64,000 nt of DNA, taken from contig CAYSGH010000009.1 in assembly GCA_964430505.1 (NCBI GenBank), positions 21,214 to 85,213 of the forward strand, in the 5' to 3' direction. The position numbers and the translations under genes are program-made. Origin of the DNA: UBA6176 sp032119375 (GTDB lineage: Bacteria; Verrucomicrobiota; Verrucomicrobiia; Limisphaerales; UBA9464). Positions 21,037 to 29,592 of the stretch are shown piece after piece (positions within the stretch are counted from its first letter, which is position 1; every line of letters begins with the position of its first letter). The notes beneath the pieces were generated by a model. It was not told the DNA's origin and did no database searches. It saw only the letters and a program-made list of their open reading frames with translations.

Positions 21037-21227
21037 GCGTGATCCTGCTCTTGATACCGCTGAGCCTCGTGATGGCGGGGCTGTTCCTTGGGGCCTTCGT
21101 GTGGGCGGTGCGCCGGGGCCAGTACGAGGACACGTGCACGCCCTCGATGCGCATCCTCGTGGACGACGACGCGGCGGCGGGCGGGACGATTTCACGAATG
21201 AACAAGGGAAGATCGAATGAGAATTGA
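21033..21227 (+). CDS. ccoS: cbb3 oxidase maturation protein CcoS
   Basis: Small single-span membrane protein of 64 residues needed for cofactor insertion into cbb3 oxidase. It begins MSVILLLIPLSLVMAGLFLGAFVWAV, one membrane helix, followed by RRGQYED, the hallmark of CcoS (W-x(3)-x-GQ[YF][DE]D). The start overlaps the ccoI stop (ATGA) and its end overlaps the start of ccoNO by 11 bases, which indicates translational coupling. The C-terminal tail is longer and more polar than in many homologues. Confidence 0.92.
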   Translation: MSVILLLIPLSLVMAGLFLGAFVWAVRRGQYEDTCTPSMRILVDDDAAAGGTISRMNKGRSNEN

Positions 21228-23367
21228 GACGTTTCGATACGACAACCGGGTGGTGCGCGCGTTTGCGATCGCCACGGTGATCTGGGCGGTGGTGGGGATG
21301 AGCGCCGGGCTGTTGGCGGCGGTGCAGTTGTTCCTGCCGAACGCGAACCTGTCGCTGCCCTACACCACGTTTGGCCGTCTGCGGCCGTTGCACACCAACG
21401 CGGTGATCTTCGCGTTCGTGGGCAACGCGATGTTCATGGGCATCTACTACTCGCTGCAGCGGCTGTGCAAGGCGCGGATGTTCAGCGACGCGCTGAGCTG
21501 GATCAACTTCTGGGGCTGGAACGGGATCATCGTGGCGGCGGCGGTGACGCTCCCGCTGGGCCTGACCACGAGCAAGGAGTACGCCGAGCTGGAATGGCCG
21601 ATCGACGTGGCGATCACCCTCGTCTGGGTGGCGTTCTCGGTGAACCTCTTTGGGACCATTGCCCGTCGGCGCGAGAAGCACCTGTACGTGGCGATCTGGT
21701 TCTACATCTCGACGGCGGTGACGGTGGCGGTGCTGCACATCGTGAACTCGCTGGCGGTGCCGGCCGGATGGTTCAAGAGCTACTCGTTGTACGCGGGCGT
21801 GCAGGACGCGCTGGTGCAGTGGTGGTACGGGCACAACGCGGTGGCGTTCTTCCTGACCACGCCGTTCCTGGGGTTGATGTACTACTTCCTGCCCAAGGCG
21901 GCGGAGCGGCCGGTATTCTCGTACCGGCTGTCGATCATCCACTTCTGGGCGTTGATCTTCCTCTATATCTGGGCGGGTCCGCACCACCTGTTGTACAGCG
22001 CGTTGCCAGACTGGGCGCAGTCGCTGGGGATGGTGTTCTCGGTGATGCTGGTGGCTCCGTCGTGGGGGGGGATGCTGAACGGCCTGCTCACGCTGCGCGG
22101 GGCATGGGGCAAGCTTCGCGAGGAGCCGATGCTCAAGTTCATGGTGGTGGCGCTGACGGCGTACGGCATGTCCACGCTGGAGGGGCCGATGCTCTCCATC
22201 AAGAGCGTCAACTCGTTGTCGCACTACACGGACTGGACCATCGCGCACGTGCACACGGGGGCGCTGGGATGGAACGGCTTCATGGCGTTCTCAATGCTCT
22301 ACTGGCTGATCCCGCGGCTCTACAACACGAGCCTCTACTCGCTGCGCCTGGCCAACTCGCACTTCTGGGTGGGCGTCCTCGGCATGATGTTCTACGCGGT
22401 GCCGATGTACTGGTCGGGCATCACCCAGGGCCTGATGTGGAAGCAGTTCACGGCGGATGGCTTCCTCCAATACCCCAACTTCCTGGAGACCGTCTTGCAG
22501 CTCGTGCCGATGTACCAGCTCCGCGCGATCGGCGGCTCCCTCTACATCACGGGCGTCCTGATCGGGGCGTACAACCTCTACCAGACCGCCAAGGCGGGAC
22601 GGTTTGTGCCCGACGTCGAGGCCCAGGCCCCCGCGCTCACGCCGGATGTCGCCGCCGCGCACCCGGCCGGCACCGGCCATCGCTGGCTCGAGTCCCGGGG
22701 CTTCCTGTTCACCGTCCTTTCCGCCGTCGCCATCCTGGTCGGCGGGGCCGTGGAGATCGTCCCGATGTACCTCATCAAGTCCAACGTCCCCACGATCTCG
22801 ACGGTCAAGCCCTACACGCCCCTCGAGGTGGCGGGCCGTGACCTCTACATCCGCGAGGGCTGCGTGGGCTGCCACTCGCAGATGATCCGGCCGTTCCGGT
22901 CCGAGACCGAGCGCTATGGCGAGTACTCGAAGGCGGGCGAGTTCGTGTTCGACCACCCGTTCCTCTGGGGGTCGAAGCGGACGGGGCCGGACCTGCACCG
23001 CGTGGGGGGCAAGTACTCGGATGCGTGGCACTACAACCACATGGAGGACCCGCGCTCGATGTCGCCCGGCTCGATCATGCCGCCGTACCCGTGGCTGTAC
23101 GCGAGCAAGCTCGACCTTGCCTCGCTCCCTGCACGGATTGGGGCGTTGCGGAAGGTGGGCGTCCCCTACCCGGAGGGCGCGGAAGCGACGGCGCAAGAGG
23201 ATGCCCAGGCCCAGGCCGCGAAGGTGGCGGGCAACCTCAAGTCCAACGGCATCCAGAACCCGGCCGCCGACACGGAGATCATCGCGTTGATCGCCTACCT
23301 CCAAAAATTGGGGACCGACATCAAGCCGGGGGCTTCCGCCGGCCAGGTGGCCACCCTCCAACCCTGA
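21217..23367 (+). CDS. ccoNO: fused cbb3 cytochrome c oxidase subunit I/II (CcoN-CcoO)
   Basis: Catalytic core of cbb3 oxidase, reducing O2 in the inner membrane. Residues about 1-480 are CcoN: twelve or so membrane helices with HTNAVIFAFVGNAMF, WWYGHNAVAFFLT (CuB/active-site helix) and HVHTGALGWNG (low- and high-spin heme histidines). Residues about 500-716 are CcoO: a single anchor helix (GFLFTVLSAVAILVGGAVEIVPMY), then the cytochrome c domain with CVGCH at 549-553 and the axial methionine region SMSPGSIMPPYPWL. Separate genes are the rule in Proteobacteria; fusion is known in several other phyla. The linker is proline- and alanine-rich. No frameshift is needed: the frame is continuous. Confidence 0.95.
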   Translation: MRIETFRYDNRVVRAFAIATVIWAVVGMSAGLLAAVQLFLPNANLSLPYTTFGRLRPLHTNAVIFAFVGNAMFMGIYYSLQRLCKARMFSDALSWINFWGWNGIIVAAAVTLPLGLTTSKEYAELEWPIDVAITLVWVAFSVNLFGTIARRREKHLYVAIWFYISTAVTVAVLHIVNSLAVPAGWFKSYSLYAGVQDALVQWWYGHNAVAFFLTTPFLGLMYYFLPKAAERPVFSYRLSIIHFWALIFLYIWAGPHHLLYSALPDWAQSLGMVFSVMLVAPSWGGMLNGLLTLRGAWGKLREEPMLKFMVVALTAYGMSTLEGPMLSIKSVNSLSHYTDWTIAHVHTGALGWNGFMAFSMLYWLIPRLYNTSLYSLRLANSHFWVGVLGMMFYAVPMYWSGITQGLMWKQFTADGFLQYPNFLETVLQLVPMYQLRAIGGSLYITGVLIGAYNLYQTAKAGRFVPDVEAQAPALTPDVAAAHPAGTGHRWLESRGFLFTVLSAVAILVGGAVEIVPMYLIKSNVPTISTVKPYTPLEVAGRDLYIREGCVGCHSQMIRPFRSETERYGEYSKAGEFVFDHPFLWGSKRTGPDLHRVGGKYSDAWHYNHMEDPRSMSPGSIMPPYPWLYASKLDLASLPARIGALRKVGVPYPEGAEATAQEDAQAQAAKVAGNLKSNGIQNPAADTEIIALIAYLQKLGTDIKPGASAGQVATLQP

Positions 23368-23385
23368 ACCCATCGCTTCATTGAC

Positions 23386-23580
23386 ATGATCAAGGACTCA
23401 CTGATGGAGATCGGCGGCGTCGGCCTGTACGGCGTCGTGTCCGTCCTCCTTTTCTTCGCCGTGTTCACCCTCGCGTTGGCGTGGGCGTTGCGCCTGCGCC
23501 GCCCGTTCCTGGACGCCATGGGCGCGTTGCCACTCGCCGACGGCACCGGCGCGCCGAGGAAGGAGGCTTCCCATGATTGA
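23386..23580 (+). CDS. ccoQ: CcoQ-like small cbb3 oxidase subunit
   Basis: 64-residue single-span protein between the fused oxidase and CcoP. After an N-terminal IGGVGLYG segment it has one hydrophobic helix (VVSVLLFFAVFTLALAWAL) and a charged tail with RLRRPFLD. CcoQ stabilises the oxidase in other bacteria. Sequence conservation in this family is weak, so the call rests on size, topology and position. Its stop overlaps the ccoP start by eight bases. Confidence 0.75.
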   Translation: MIKDSLMEIGGVGLYGVVSVLLFFAVFTLALAWALRLRRPFLDAMGALPLADGTGAPRKEASHD

Positions 23581-24172
23581 CCCTCAGCAATCCAAGGGGG
23601 ACAAGGACCTCCTGCTGCACGGCCACGAGGCCGACGGCATCCAGGAGTTGGACAACGACCTGCCGCGTTGGTGGGTGTGGATGTTCGTCCTGTGCGTCGT
23701 CCACGCGACGGGCTACCTGCTGTACTATCACGTGTTCAACATGGGCACGCTGCAGGCCGCCGAGTACACGGCCGAGATGGAGGTGGGCAACCAGGCCAAG
23801 CTCGCGGCCCAGCGGAAGTTCGAGGCCAGCCTCGTGAGCCTGAAGCCCTCGAAGGACGCCGACGTGCTTGCAAGGGGACGCCAGACCTACGGCACGTACT
23901 GCTCGCCGTGCCACCGACTGGATGGCGGCGGGCAGGTGGGCCCCAACCTGTGCGACGACTACTGGATCCATGGGCCGCGCTTCGAGGACAACCTCCGGAT
24001 CATCGTCAACGGCGTGACCGTGAAGGGGATGCTCGCGTGGAAGGAGACGCTCAAGCCGTCCGAGATCTACGCGGTGGCCTCCTACATCCAGGGCTTCCGG
24101 GGCACGAGGCCGCCGAACCCGAAGCCCCCGGAGAACGAGCAGCAACCGGACAAGCCCAATGAGTTCGAGTGA
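23573..24172 (+). CDS. ccoP: monoheme CcoP-type cytochrome c subunit of cbb3 oxidase
   Basis: Membrane-anchored cytochrome c that feeds electrons to the oxidase. The 199 residues begin with the CcoP-type opening HEADGIQELDNDLPRWWVWMF, one membrane helix with LLYYHVF, then a cytochrome c domain with CSPCH at 110-114 and an axial methionine likely in VKGMLAWKETL. Ordinary CcoP is about 300 residues and carries two CxxCH sites; this protein has only one. The C-terminal PPNPKPPENEQQPDKP tail is disordered. It overlaps ccoQ by eight bases. Confidence 0.93.
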   Translation: MIDPQQSKGDKDLLLHGHEADGIQELDNDLPRWWVWMFVLCVVHATGYLLYYHVFNMGTLQAAEYTAEMEVGNQAKLAAQRKFEASLVSLKPSKDADVLARGRQTYGTYCSPCHRLDGGGQVGPNLCDDYWIHGPRFEDNLRIIVNGVTVKGMLAWKETLKPSEIYAVASYIQGFRGTRPPNPKPPENEQQPDKPNEFE

Positions 24173-24199
24173 ACCGCCGCGACCTCGCCGCGCCACGCC

Positions 24200-25720
24200 A
24201 TGAAGCTTCAGGAAGACGAGCCCGGCATGGCCCGCGGCCGCGGCTTTGGGCCGACGCGCCCGCAAGCCGGGACGCCGGACGACCCGGGCGAGCCTGCGGC
24301 CGCGCCGGCCCGGGACGTGGACTGGCGGGACTTCCGCGAGCACCTGGCCACGGCGGAAAAGGACGGCAGCCGCCGCTGGCTCTACCCGAAGAGGCCCTCC
24401 GGGCGGTTCTACCGGCATCGGACGTGGCTCTCGTGGCTGCTGCTTGCCGTGATGGTCGTGGGCCCCTTCGTGCGCATCCGCGGCAACCCGCTGCTGATGC
24501 TGAACATCGTGGAGCGGAAGTTCTCCATCCTCGGCTTCATCTTCTGGCCCGAGGACACGGTGATCTTTGCCGTAGCGATGCTCGTCTTCCTCACGTCGAT
24601 CATCATCTTCACGACGGCGTTCGGGCGCCTGTGGTGTGGCTGGGCCTGTCCCCAGACGATCATGATGGAGATGGTGTTCCGGAAGGTGGAATGGCTGATC
24701 GAGGGCGACGGGCCGGTTGCGAAGGCGTTGGACGCGGCTCCGTGGACCGTGGGGAAGGTCGCCCGCAAGGGGCTCAAGCATGCCCTCTTCCTGGGCCTGT
24801 CCTTCGGCGTGGGCAACCTCCTCCTGAGCTACATCATCGGCAGCGACGCCCTGCTGGCGATCATCCGCGACGCCCCGTCCCGGCACGTCACCGGGCTGAC
24901 GTTCATGATCCTGTTCTCCCTGCTCTTCTACGCGATCTTCGCGCGGTTCCGCGAGCAGGCCTGCACCTTCATCTGCCCCTACGGCCGCTTCCAGTCCGCG
25001 CTGCTCGACGAGAACACGATGGTGGTGGCCTACGACCCGGTGCGGGGCGAGGGCCGCGGGCCGTGGCGGAAGGGCGACACGGGGGCATCGCGCAAGGCAT
25101 CCGGTCTGGGCGACTGCGTCAACTGCCGCCAGTGCGTGGCCGTGTGCCCGACGGGCATCGACATCCGGGACGGCATCCAGATGGAGTGCGTGAACTGCAC
25201 GGCGTGCATCGACGCGTGCGACGCCATCATGGACAAGGTAGGGCGACCCCGCGGGCTGGTGCGCCATGCCTCGCTGAACGGCATCCAGACGGGCGCGCCC
25301 TTGCGGTTCACGCCGAGGATGGCGGGATATGCGGCCCTGCTTGCGGCGCTGGCATCGTTGCTGGCGTTCCTGGTCTTCACGCGTTCCGACGTCGAGACGC
25401 TGCTCCTGCGCGCGCCCGGCGGACTCTATCAGGAGATGCCCGGCGGAAGGATCGCGAACCTCTACACCGTCAAGGTGGTGAACAAGTCGTCACACGACCT
25501 CCCGGTTTCCTTCCGGCTGCTCAACGTGGAGGGGCGCGTGCAGTTGGCGGGCGGGGAGGGCTTCGTCGTGGGAAGGGAGAGGCTGGGCGAGCGCTCCCTG
25601 GTGGTGGACATCGAGGCGTCGCGCCTTGCAGGCCGACGCACGCCGCTGGTCATCGGGATCTTCTCCGGCGAACGGGAACTGGAACGGGTCCAGACGGTGT
25701 TTGTGGGGCCGGGGGCGTGA
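24200..25720 (+). CDS. ccoG: cytochrome c oxidase accessory protein CcoG
   Basis: Membrane-bound iron-sulfur protein (RdxA/FixG family) thought to reduce Cu(II) for cbb3 assembly. 506 residues. Several membrane helices come first, with the CGWACPQTIMMEM motif and the CTFICPYGRFQ motif. Two ferredoxin-like cysteine groups follow, CVNCRQCVAVCPTGID starting at C306 and CVNCTACIDAC starting at C330. A C-terminal beta domain (FixG_C, from about residue 410) includes NLYTVKVVNKS. The start ATG lies 28 bases after the ccoP stop. It is probably part of one transcript with the oxidase genes. Confidence 0.95.
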   Translation: MKLQEDEPGMARGRGFGPTRPQAGTPDDPGEPAAAPARDVDWRDFREHLATAEKDGSRRWLYPKRPSGRFYRHRTWLSWLLLAVMVVGPFVRIRGNPLLMLNIVERKFSILGFIFWPEDTVIFAVAMLVFLTSIIIFTTAFGRLWCGWACPQTIMMEMVFRKVEWLIEGDGPVAKALDAAPWTVGKVARKGLKHALFLGLSFGVGNLLLSYIIGSDALLAIIRDAPSRHVTGLTFMILFSLLFYAIFARFREQACTFICPYGRFQSALLDENTMVVAYDPVRGEGRGPWRKGDTGASRKASGLGDCVNCRQCVAVCPTGIDIRDGIQMECVNCTACIDACDAIMDKVGRPRGLVRHASLNGIQTGAPLRFTPRMAGYAALLAALASLLAFLVFTRSDVETLLLRAPGGLYQEMPGGRIANLYTVKVVNKSSHDLPVSFRLLNVEGRVQLAGGEGFVVGRERLGERSLVVDIEASRLAGRRTPLVIGIFSGERELERVQTVFVGPGA

Positions 25721-25754
25721 AGGGGAGCGGGGAGCGAGGAGCGGCGAGCGAGGA

Positions 25755-25789
25755 GCGGGGTGCGGGGTGCGGGGTGCGGGGTGCGGGGT
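25755..25789 (+). repeat. five exact copies of heptamer GCGGGGT before ccoH
   Basis: Tandem GCGGGGT x5, embedded in a purine-rich stretch (25722-25795) made of GAGCGAGGAGC-like words. It lies between ccoG and ccoH, 34 bases before the ccoH start. Confidence 0.9.
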
Positions 25790-25804
25790 GCTTGGCAAGG
25801 ATGT

Positions 25805-25813
25805 GGAGGAAGG
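25805..25813 (+). promoter_or_regulatory. strong Shine-Dalgarno of ccoH
   Basis: GGAGGAAGG nine bases before the ATG at 25823. It decides the start and excludes the heptamer repeat from the coding region. Confidence 0.75.
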
Positions 25814-25822
25814 TTTTCCAAC

Positions 25823-26356
25823 ATGAACACAACAATGATGGGGCAGGGGACGATGGGGGAGGTTGGGCTGCGGGGGGTGTCGGGAGCGTTGCAGCCGCAG
25901 CGGCGGTGGGAGCCATGGCCGTTGGGGTTGATCGCCTTCTTCGGGGCATTCATCGCGTGCGTGGCGACGTTCATCGCGTTTGCCCTGAGCCAGCGGATGG
26001 ACCTTGTCCGGCCGGACTATTACGAGGAGGAGATCCGCTACCAGGTACAGTTGGGTCGGCTGCAACGGACCCGCGAGCTGGGTCCCTCGGCGGGGCTTGC
26101 ATGTGATGCCGTGGGGCGCCGGGCCTTGGTCCTGGTTCCGGAACGCCACGTGGCGGCGGGTGTCCAGGGAGGGGTGACGCTGTATCGGCCGTCGGACGCG
26201 CGATCGGACCGGTGGCTGCCGCTGGTGCCTTCCGCGGCGGGGGAACAGACGGTGTCCTTGGATGGATTGGGGCCGGGGTTGTGGCGCGTGCGGGTGCGGT
26301 GGGAATCCGGCGGGAAGGAATATCACCTGGAGGACGCTGTGGTGCTGGGGCGCTGA
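25823..26356 (+). CDS. ccoH: CcoH/FixH family cbb3 oxidase assembly protein
   Basis: 177-residue inner-membrane protein needed for stability of cbb3 oxidase. One N-terminal helix (WPLGLIAFFGAFIACVATFIAFAL) is followed by LVRPDYYEEEIRYQ, the best conserved FixH segment, and a periplasmic beta domain ending in YHLEDAVVLGR. I chose the ATG at 25823 because GGAGGAAGG lies nine bases upstream; the longer frame from 25760 runs through the heptamer repeat. The gap to ccoG (102 bases) is the largest within the locus and holds that repeat. Confidence 0.85.
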   Translation: MNTTMMGQGTMGEVGLRGVSGALQPQRRWEPWPLGLIAFFGAFIACVATFIAFALSQRMDLVRPDYYEEEIRYQVQLGRLQRTRELGPSAGLACDAVGRRALVLVPERHVAAGVQGGVTLYRPSDARSDRWLPLVPSAAGEQTVSLDGLGPGLWRVRVRWESGGKEYHLEDAVVLGR

Positions 26357-26360
26357 GTTC

Positions 26361-27047
26361 ATGGGCATGTCGTGGGCGGCATTCATCTTGGGATTGGCCG
26401 GAAGCCTGCATTGCGCGGGGATGTGTGGCCCGCTGGCGCTGGCCTTGCCGCACCCGGGTCGTGGGATGGCCGGGTTCGTGGGCGGACGCCTTCTGTATCA
26501 GTTGGGACGGGTGGCGACCTACATGGCGCTGGGCGCGGCCTCGGGTGCCTTGGGGCATTCGTTGTCGATGGCGGGGGTGCAACGCTGGGTGTCCCTGGGG
26601 GCGGGCGTGCTGGTCTTGACGGGCTTGGTGGCAGCGGCCTGGGCGAGGCCGGCGGCTTGGCTGGGACGTTGGACGTTGCGGGTGAAGGGGTGGCTGGGAT
26701 GGATCTTGCGTCGGCGAACCATGGGATCGCTGTGCGTCTTGGGGATGGTGAATGGCCTGTTGCCGTGCGGCTTGGTGTATGCGGCGGCAGCCTTGGCGGC
26801 GACGACGGGCGGGTGCGTGGCTGGGATGGGGACCATGGCGTTGTTTGGGATGGGGACGATGCCCGTGATGCTGGGGTTGGGGCTGGGCGGCGGCGCGTTG
26901 CCGACCGCGTGGCGGCTGAAGTTATCCGCCCTGACACCGACGTCGCTTGCGTTGGTGGGCGTGTTGCTGGTGCTGCGGGGCATGGCGTTGGGCATCCCTT
27001 ACGTGAGCCCGGACATGGCCGGTGGAGCCTGTTGTCGTTCCCACTGA
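26361..27047 (+). CDS. sulfite exporter TauE/SafE-like membrane protein of the cbb3 locus
   Basis: 228-residue polytopic membrane protein of the COG2836 group, which is often found after ccoH and has been linked to copper supply for oxidases. It opens with WAAFILGLAGSLHCAGMCGPLALAL; the HCxGMCGP motif offers Cys, His and Met for metal binding. A second related motif, NGLLPCGLVY, lies in the centre, consistent with an internal two-fold repeat. It starts four bases after the ccoH stop. The C-terminus carries GGACCRSH. Its role in copper handling is inferred from context. Confidence 0.85.
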   Translation: MGMSWAAFILGLAGSLHCAGMCGPLALALPHPGRGMAGFVGGRLLYQLGRVATYMALGAASGALGHSLSMAGVQRWVSLGAGVLVLTGLVAAAWARPAAWLGRWTLRVKGWLGWILRRRTMGSLCVLGMVNGLLPCGLVYAAAALAATTGGCVAGMGTMALFGMGTMPVMLGLGLGGGALPTAWRLKLSALTPTSLALVGVLLVLRGMALGIPYVSPDMAGGACCRSH

Positions 27048-27117
27048 GGGGACGACGAGCATGGGGGGCTGACGTTCGGTGGTGACCGACATCCCGGGCG
27101 GCGTTCATGCTCGGGAC

Positions 27118-28647
27118 ATGGCGTTCGTGGACTATGCCGTGGCGGGCTTGGCCGGTGCGGTGGTGGGCTTTGCTGCGGGCTGGGTGGCGAGGGGGTTGAA
27201 GGCTCCCGGATCGGATGTGCGGCTGGAGGGCGAGCTGCGCACGCAGTGGGCGGCAAGCCAGGCCGAGGCGGGTCGCTTGCAGGCCGCCGTGTCCGAGGCC
27301 GGGGCCGCCAAGGCGGCGGCCGAGGCCAGCCGGGTGGCCGCCGAGCAGCGTGCGCAAGCCATCGCCTTGGACATGGCGGGGGCTCGGACGTCGGAGGCGG
27401 CGGCCCGCGACCGGGCGGCCGCGCTGGAGTCGGCCTTGGCGGCGGCGCGGGCGGAGGCGGAGGCGGCCCGGGCGCGGTTGGAGGACCAGGCGCGGTTCCA
27501 CGTGCAGCAGGCGCGCGAGGCGCAGGAGCGGCACGAGGCGGCGGTCCGGGAGCTGCGCGAGGCGGGCGACCGGGCATTGCTGGCGTTGCGCGACCAGTTC
27601 AAGGCGACGGCGGCGGAGGCGTTGGCGGCGAACAACCCGCGGTTCATCGAGATGGCAAACGAGTTGATGGGGCGGTTCAAGGCGAGCGCCGAGGGCGACC
27701 TGAGCCAACGCCAGGAACGCATCGCCGCGCTGGTGCGCCCGCTCGAGGAGCAACTGCGCGCCTACCAGCAGCGGCTGCAGCAGTCCGAGTCCCAGCAGCA
27801 GGCGGCCTTGGGCCAGGTGCATGAGCAGCTCAAGTCGCTGGCCTCGCAAAGCCAGGTCCTTTCGAGCGAGACCCAGCGCCTGCGGGTGGTCCTGGGCTCC
27901 AACCAGGCCCGGGGGCGTTGGGGCGAGGAAACCTTGCGCCGCGTCGTGGAGGCCGCCGGGCTGAGCGCGCACTGCGACTTCGACGTCCAGGTGCAGGAGG
28001 GCGACAAGAAGCCCGACCTCGTCGTCCGGTTGCCGGGCGAGCGCGTCATCGTCGTGGACTCCAAGGTGCCGGACCTGGACTTCCTGGATGCCCTGGGGTC
28101 GGCGGACGAGGCGCGTCGGTCGGAGGCCTTGCGGGAGCACGCGGCGAAGCTGCGCGTGACCATCAAGGCGCTGGCGGACCGGGATTATCCCCGGCAGTTC
28201 CCGGCGGCGTTGGACCACGTCGTGTTGTTCGTGCCGGCCGAGTCGTTGTTCAGCGCCGCGTTGGAGGGCGACCGGGACCTGATCGTGTGGGCGGCGGAGC
28301 GGCGCATCTTGCTGGCCACGCCGGCGTCGTTGATTGCGCTGCTGCGCTCCGTGGCGGTGAGTTGGCAGCAGCACGAGCAATCGCGGAACGCGCAGGAGAT
28401 CGCGGCGGCGGCCCAGGAGTTGTTCGTGCGGGTGGCGAAGCTTGCCGAGCACCTCGCCCGCATCCGCAAGGGCCTTGAGACCGCCAACGATGCGTACAAC
28501 GACGCCGTCGGCAGCTACGAGGGCCGCGTGCGGCCCCAGGGCGAGAAGGTCGCCCGCCTCGGCGGCGCCGCCCCCGGCAAGGAACTCCTGGAGATCCCGC
28601 CGGTTGCGACGGCCTTGCGCTTGCCGCCCGCCGCGACCGAGGGGTGA
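27118..28647 (+). CDS. rmuC: DNA recombination protein RmuC
   Basis: RmuC limits rearrangements between inverted repeats and may be a nuclease. 509 residues. One N-terminal membrane helix (YAVAGLAGAVVGFAAGWVARG) is followed by a long Ala/Glu/Arg-rich coiled coil at about 35-250. The conserved nuclease-like core then has NQARGRWGEETLRRVVEAAGL, KKPDLVVRLPG, VIVVDSKVP and LLATPASLIALLR. These are diagnostic for the family. The ATG at 27118 leaves the membrane helix at the very N-terminus; a GTG at 27079 would add 13 residues and cannot be excluded. Confidence 0.94.
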   Translation: MAFVDYAVAGLAGAVVGFAAGWVARGLKAPGSDVRLEGELRTQWAASQAEAGRLQAAVSEAGAAKAAAEASRVAAEQRAQAIALDMAGARTSEAAARDRAAALESALAAARAEAEAARARLEDQARFHVQQAREAQERHEAAVRELREAGDRALLALRDQFKATAAEALAANNPRFIEMANELMGRFKASAEGDLSQRQERIAALVRPLEEQLRAYQQRLQQSESQQQAALGQVHEQLKSLASQSQVLSSETQRLRVVLGSNQARGRWGEETLRRVVEAAGLSAHCDFDVQVQEGDKKPDLVVRLPGERVIVVDSKVPDLDFLDALGSADEARRSEALREHAAKLRVTIKALADRDYPRQFPAALDHVVLFVPAESLFSAALEGDRDLIVWAAERRILLATPASLIALLRSVAVSWQQHEQSRNAQEIAAAAQELFVRVAKLAEHLARIRKGLETANDAYNDAVGSYEGRVRPQGEKVARLGGAAPGKELLEIPPVATALRLPPAATEG

Positions 28648-28754
28648 GCGACCCCGGGGGACGCCGGCGAGGGGGGCTGGGACGGGCCGGGGACGACGGA
28701 GGGCAGGGCGACGGGCGCGTTGAAGTCAAAGAGGGCCTTCCATAGTCTGTCGCG

Positions 28755-29294
28755 GTGGAAACCTTGTCCGGTCGGCTCGGCGTCACGAGCCATTGTTCCG
28801 CGCTTCTCAGGCGTCTGGGAGCCTTGGGGTTTCCCGACGCCCACTCCTTGATGCGACTCGCAATCCAGAGGGGCTGTCGATACTACGAGGGCATGGCCTG
28901 CGGGACCGTGGTGGACCCTGGCATGGAAAAGATATCCAACGAGGACCTCGCCATCGGTCTTCTTCACGGCGGGCTGGAATGGTCGCCGGCCGCCCTTCGC
29001 ATGGGGGCCGCCATGCTGGGCGCACGCGGCAATGATCCTCGAAGGATCGCCCGGCTTGCCCGCATGGAACGTTGCGAGGACGTGGTCCGCGAGGTCGCGC
29101 GCGCCGGAAGCCGGGTCGAGCCGGCCAACGAGTTTTGGTCCAACCTCCTTGGGGCGATCCCGCCGCGCGGCTCCGTCCCTCCGGGCGTGCTGCCCCATTG
29201 GACGCGCTTCGTGGCCATGACCGGAATGTCTCGGGAGGGAATCGGTGTTCGCACCCAATGGATTCGGCCAGGGGGAATAGGCCGGGTGCCCTGA
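28755..29294 (+). CDS. uncharacterised small protein
   Basis: 179 residues from a GTG at 28755. I do not recognise a named domain. No signal peptide or membrane helix is evident. The central part (ISNEDLAIGLLHGG, then MGAAMLGARGNDPRRIARLAR and MERCEDVVREVARAG) looks helical and amphipathic and has normal coding character. The part ending VLPHWTRFVAMTG resembles small hypothetical proteins I associate with Verrucomicrobia, from memory only. It stands alone between rmuC and the FG-GAP operon. It could start later, at the in-frame ATG near 28851. Confidence 0.6.
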   Translation: METLSGRLGVTSHCSALLRRLGALGFPDAHSLMRLAIQRGCRYYEGMACGTVVDPGMEKISNEDLAIGLLHGGLEWSPAALRMGAAMLGARGNDPRRIARLARMERCEDVVREVARAGSRVEPANEFWSNLLGAIPPRGSVPPGVLPHWTRFVAMTGMSREGIGVRTQWIRPGGIGRVP

Positions 29295-29592
29295 CGCGAC
29301 GGCACGGGGAATCCGGCATCGCCGCCGCCGCGTGAGGGCACGTGGCCTACAGCAAGCCCGCCGGCCGGGGGCCATGGACCTGGCGATGGCGGCGTCACGA
29401 GGGTGATCCAGGCCATGAGGGAACCCGCTCCTGCGCCTTCGCTGTTCCGGCCGGGGCGCTTTGCTGGTTGGATGGGGCCGTGAACCACGGGAACGAACAC
29501 GGCGAGTCGCGCCGGCATCGGTGCATGGCAAAGGGTGACGTGACGTCGCCCGGTGCGGACGTCGCCGGGGATTGATGGGCGGACGGAAGGCC
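29295..29592. other. intergenic region with REP-like hairpin
   Basis: 298 bases upstream of the FG-GAP operon. It holds a REP-like hairpin at 29328-29350 and presumably the operon promoter. No gene is visible. Confidence 0.6.
29328..29350 (+). repeat. REP-like hairpin repeat, copy 1
   Basis: CCGCGTG and CACGTGG arms (one G-T pair) around an AGGG loop, then CCTAC. Same sequence class as the copies at 36157, 56895, 59606, 63506 and 63548. Confidence 0.75.

Noticed and set aside
21217..23367. CcoNO as a sequencing frameshift joining two genes
   Set aside because: The frame is continuous through a plausible linker with no internal start or Shine-Dalgarno, so a real fusion is more likely.
29351..29571. 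third copy of the palindromic element after REP copy 1
   Set aside because: Only short GC-rich words are shared; no alignable inverted ends.
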